Assembly: GCF_003369445.1 (NCBI RefSeq)
Contig: NZ_QRCU01000006.1
Span: 1-64,000, forward strand
Source of the DNA: Arthrobacter silvisoli
GTDB lineage: Bacteria > Actinomycetota > Actinomycetes > Actinomycetales > Micrococcaceae
Direction of reading: 5' to 3'
DNA length: 64,000 nucleotides
Program-made: the position numbers and the translations under genes
Shown: positions 63,468 through 64,000 of the stretch, piece after piece
Numbering within the stretch: position 1 is the first letter of the stretch
How the letters are laid out: every line of letters begins with the position of its first letter
Notes under the pieces: generated by a model
Told to the model about the DNA's origin: nothing
Database searches by the model: none
Seen by the model: only the letters and a program-made list of their open reading frames with translations

Positions 63468-64000
63468 TCAGCCGGTGCTGATGCCCGCGTGCTGGAACAC
63501 CAGCGCAGCCGCCCCGAGGGCTTCCGCGCGGGCGCCGAGGGAGGACATGGTCAGCGTGGTCGTCTCGCCGACCACCGGCACCGCGTGGCGGATGAGGCCG
63601 CGCCGGATCGGGTCCAGGAGGGTTTCGCCGAGCCCGGCCAGCGGACCGCCCACCACGATCACCTCGGGGCCGATCAGGTTGGCAACGTTGCCCAGCGCAC
63701 GGCCCACGGCGAGGCCCGCGTCGTCGATCACGCGCAGGGTTGCCTGGTCCTTCGCGAGGGCGTTGCGCACGAGGTCTTCGGGCTCCAGGCTCCTGCCCGT
63801 GCTCTTGCCGAGGAGTTCGATCATGGTGCTGGTGGAAGCCACCGTTTCCAGGCAGCCGCGGTTGCCGCACCGGCAGATGGCACCGTATTCGTGGATGGTC
63901 GCGTGGCCTATTTCGCCGGTGATCCCCACTGCCCCGTAGTAGGGTGCGCCGTTGAGGATCAGCCCGGCGCCGATGCCCGAGCCGATCTTCAGGAACATGA
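63468..64000 (-). CDS. ROK-family transcriptional regulator, N-terminus beyond the window
   Basis: At least 177 C-terminal residues. The ROK sugar-binding/zinc signature is CRCGNRGCLE, with glycine-rich IGSGIGAGLI and GEIGHATIHE before it, and the catalytic-like region kept. The helix-turn-helix expected of XylR/NagC-type regulators would lie past position 64000. It precedes the sugar ABC operon on the same strand and probably represses it until the sugar binds. Confidence 0.88.
   Translation of the reverse strand, partial: MFLKIGSGIGAGLILNGAPYYGAVGITGEIGHATIHEYGAICRCGNRGCLETVASTSTMIELLGKSTGRSLEPEDLVRNALAKDQATLRVIDDAGLAVGRALGNVANLIGPEVIVVGGPLAGLGETLLDPIRRGLIRHAVPVVGETTTLTMSSLGARAEALGAAALVFQHAGISTG

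Overview
The window is high-GC actinobacterial DNA, most likely from the Arthrobacter group (Micrococcaceae: Arthrobacter, Pseudarthrobacter or Paenarthrobacter). This is inferred from strong G/C third-position bias in the core genes, the purN/purH neighbourhood with a DUF6350 membrane protein, a monomeric NADP-isocitrate dehydrogenase, and several genes that start directly 6-7 nt after a -10-like hexamer (leaderless promoters). No rRNA, tRNA, CRISPR array, integrase or transposase was found.

Layout. 1-2083: a TetR regulator cut by the window edge, a tyrosine phosphatase, and the 3' part of a phosphonate-type ABC permease (phnE). phnE loses its 5' end at about 2084. A perfect 62-bp tandem duplication lies at the phnE/phosphatase junction. 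2074-19092: a foreign-looking block of eight minus-strand, tightly packed genes. Read in transcription order they are a C5-cytosine methyltransferase (DrmMII-like), SNF2 helicase (drmD), large N6-adenine methyltransferase (drmMI), helicase (drmA), DUF1998 protein (drmB), PLD protein (drmC), then a lower-GC pair encoding a DUF262 protein and a HEPN protein. This is a class 1 DISARM anti-phage system with an extra cytosine methyltransferase at its head and a DUF262-HEPN module at its tail. It is the most interesting system in the window.

19530-26163 is a patchwork: a flavin monooxygenase, an internally deleted alpha/beta hydrolase and its intact paralogue, a frameshifted orphan antitoxin, a lipoprotein/secreted-protein pair, a secreted trypsin-like protease, a cold-shock gene with a structured leader, and a decayed lipoprotein gene. 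26274-30534: UDP-glucose dehydrogenase with a glycosyltransferase, then a TauE/rhodanese sulfur pair preceded by CsoR/CstR-type operators. 30607-34406: an HspR/MerR regulator with five heptad repeats, divergent Hsp20, a J-domain protein, and an SPFH/NfeD-like pair.

34671-46860: membrane proteins, purN, an esterase coupled to an MprF-like protein, a peptidoglycan-recycling group (MFS carrier, murQ, GlcNAc kinase-like) and purH. 46965-53671: a secreted protease, icd, a sarcosine-oxidase-like gene flanked by two copies of a palindromic repeat, DoxX and a Gfo/Idh oxidoreductase. 53848-59098: two convergent MacB-type ABC systems. 59283-64000: a sugar ABC transporter (binding protein, permease, ATPase) behind a ROK regulator that runs off the right edge.
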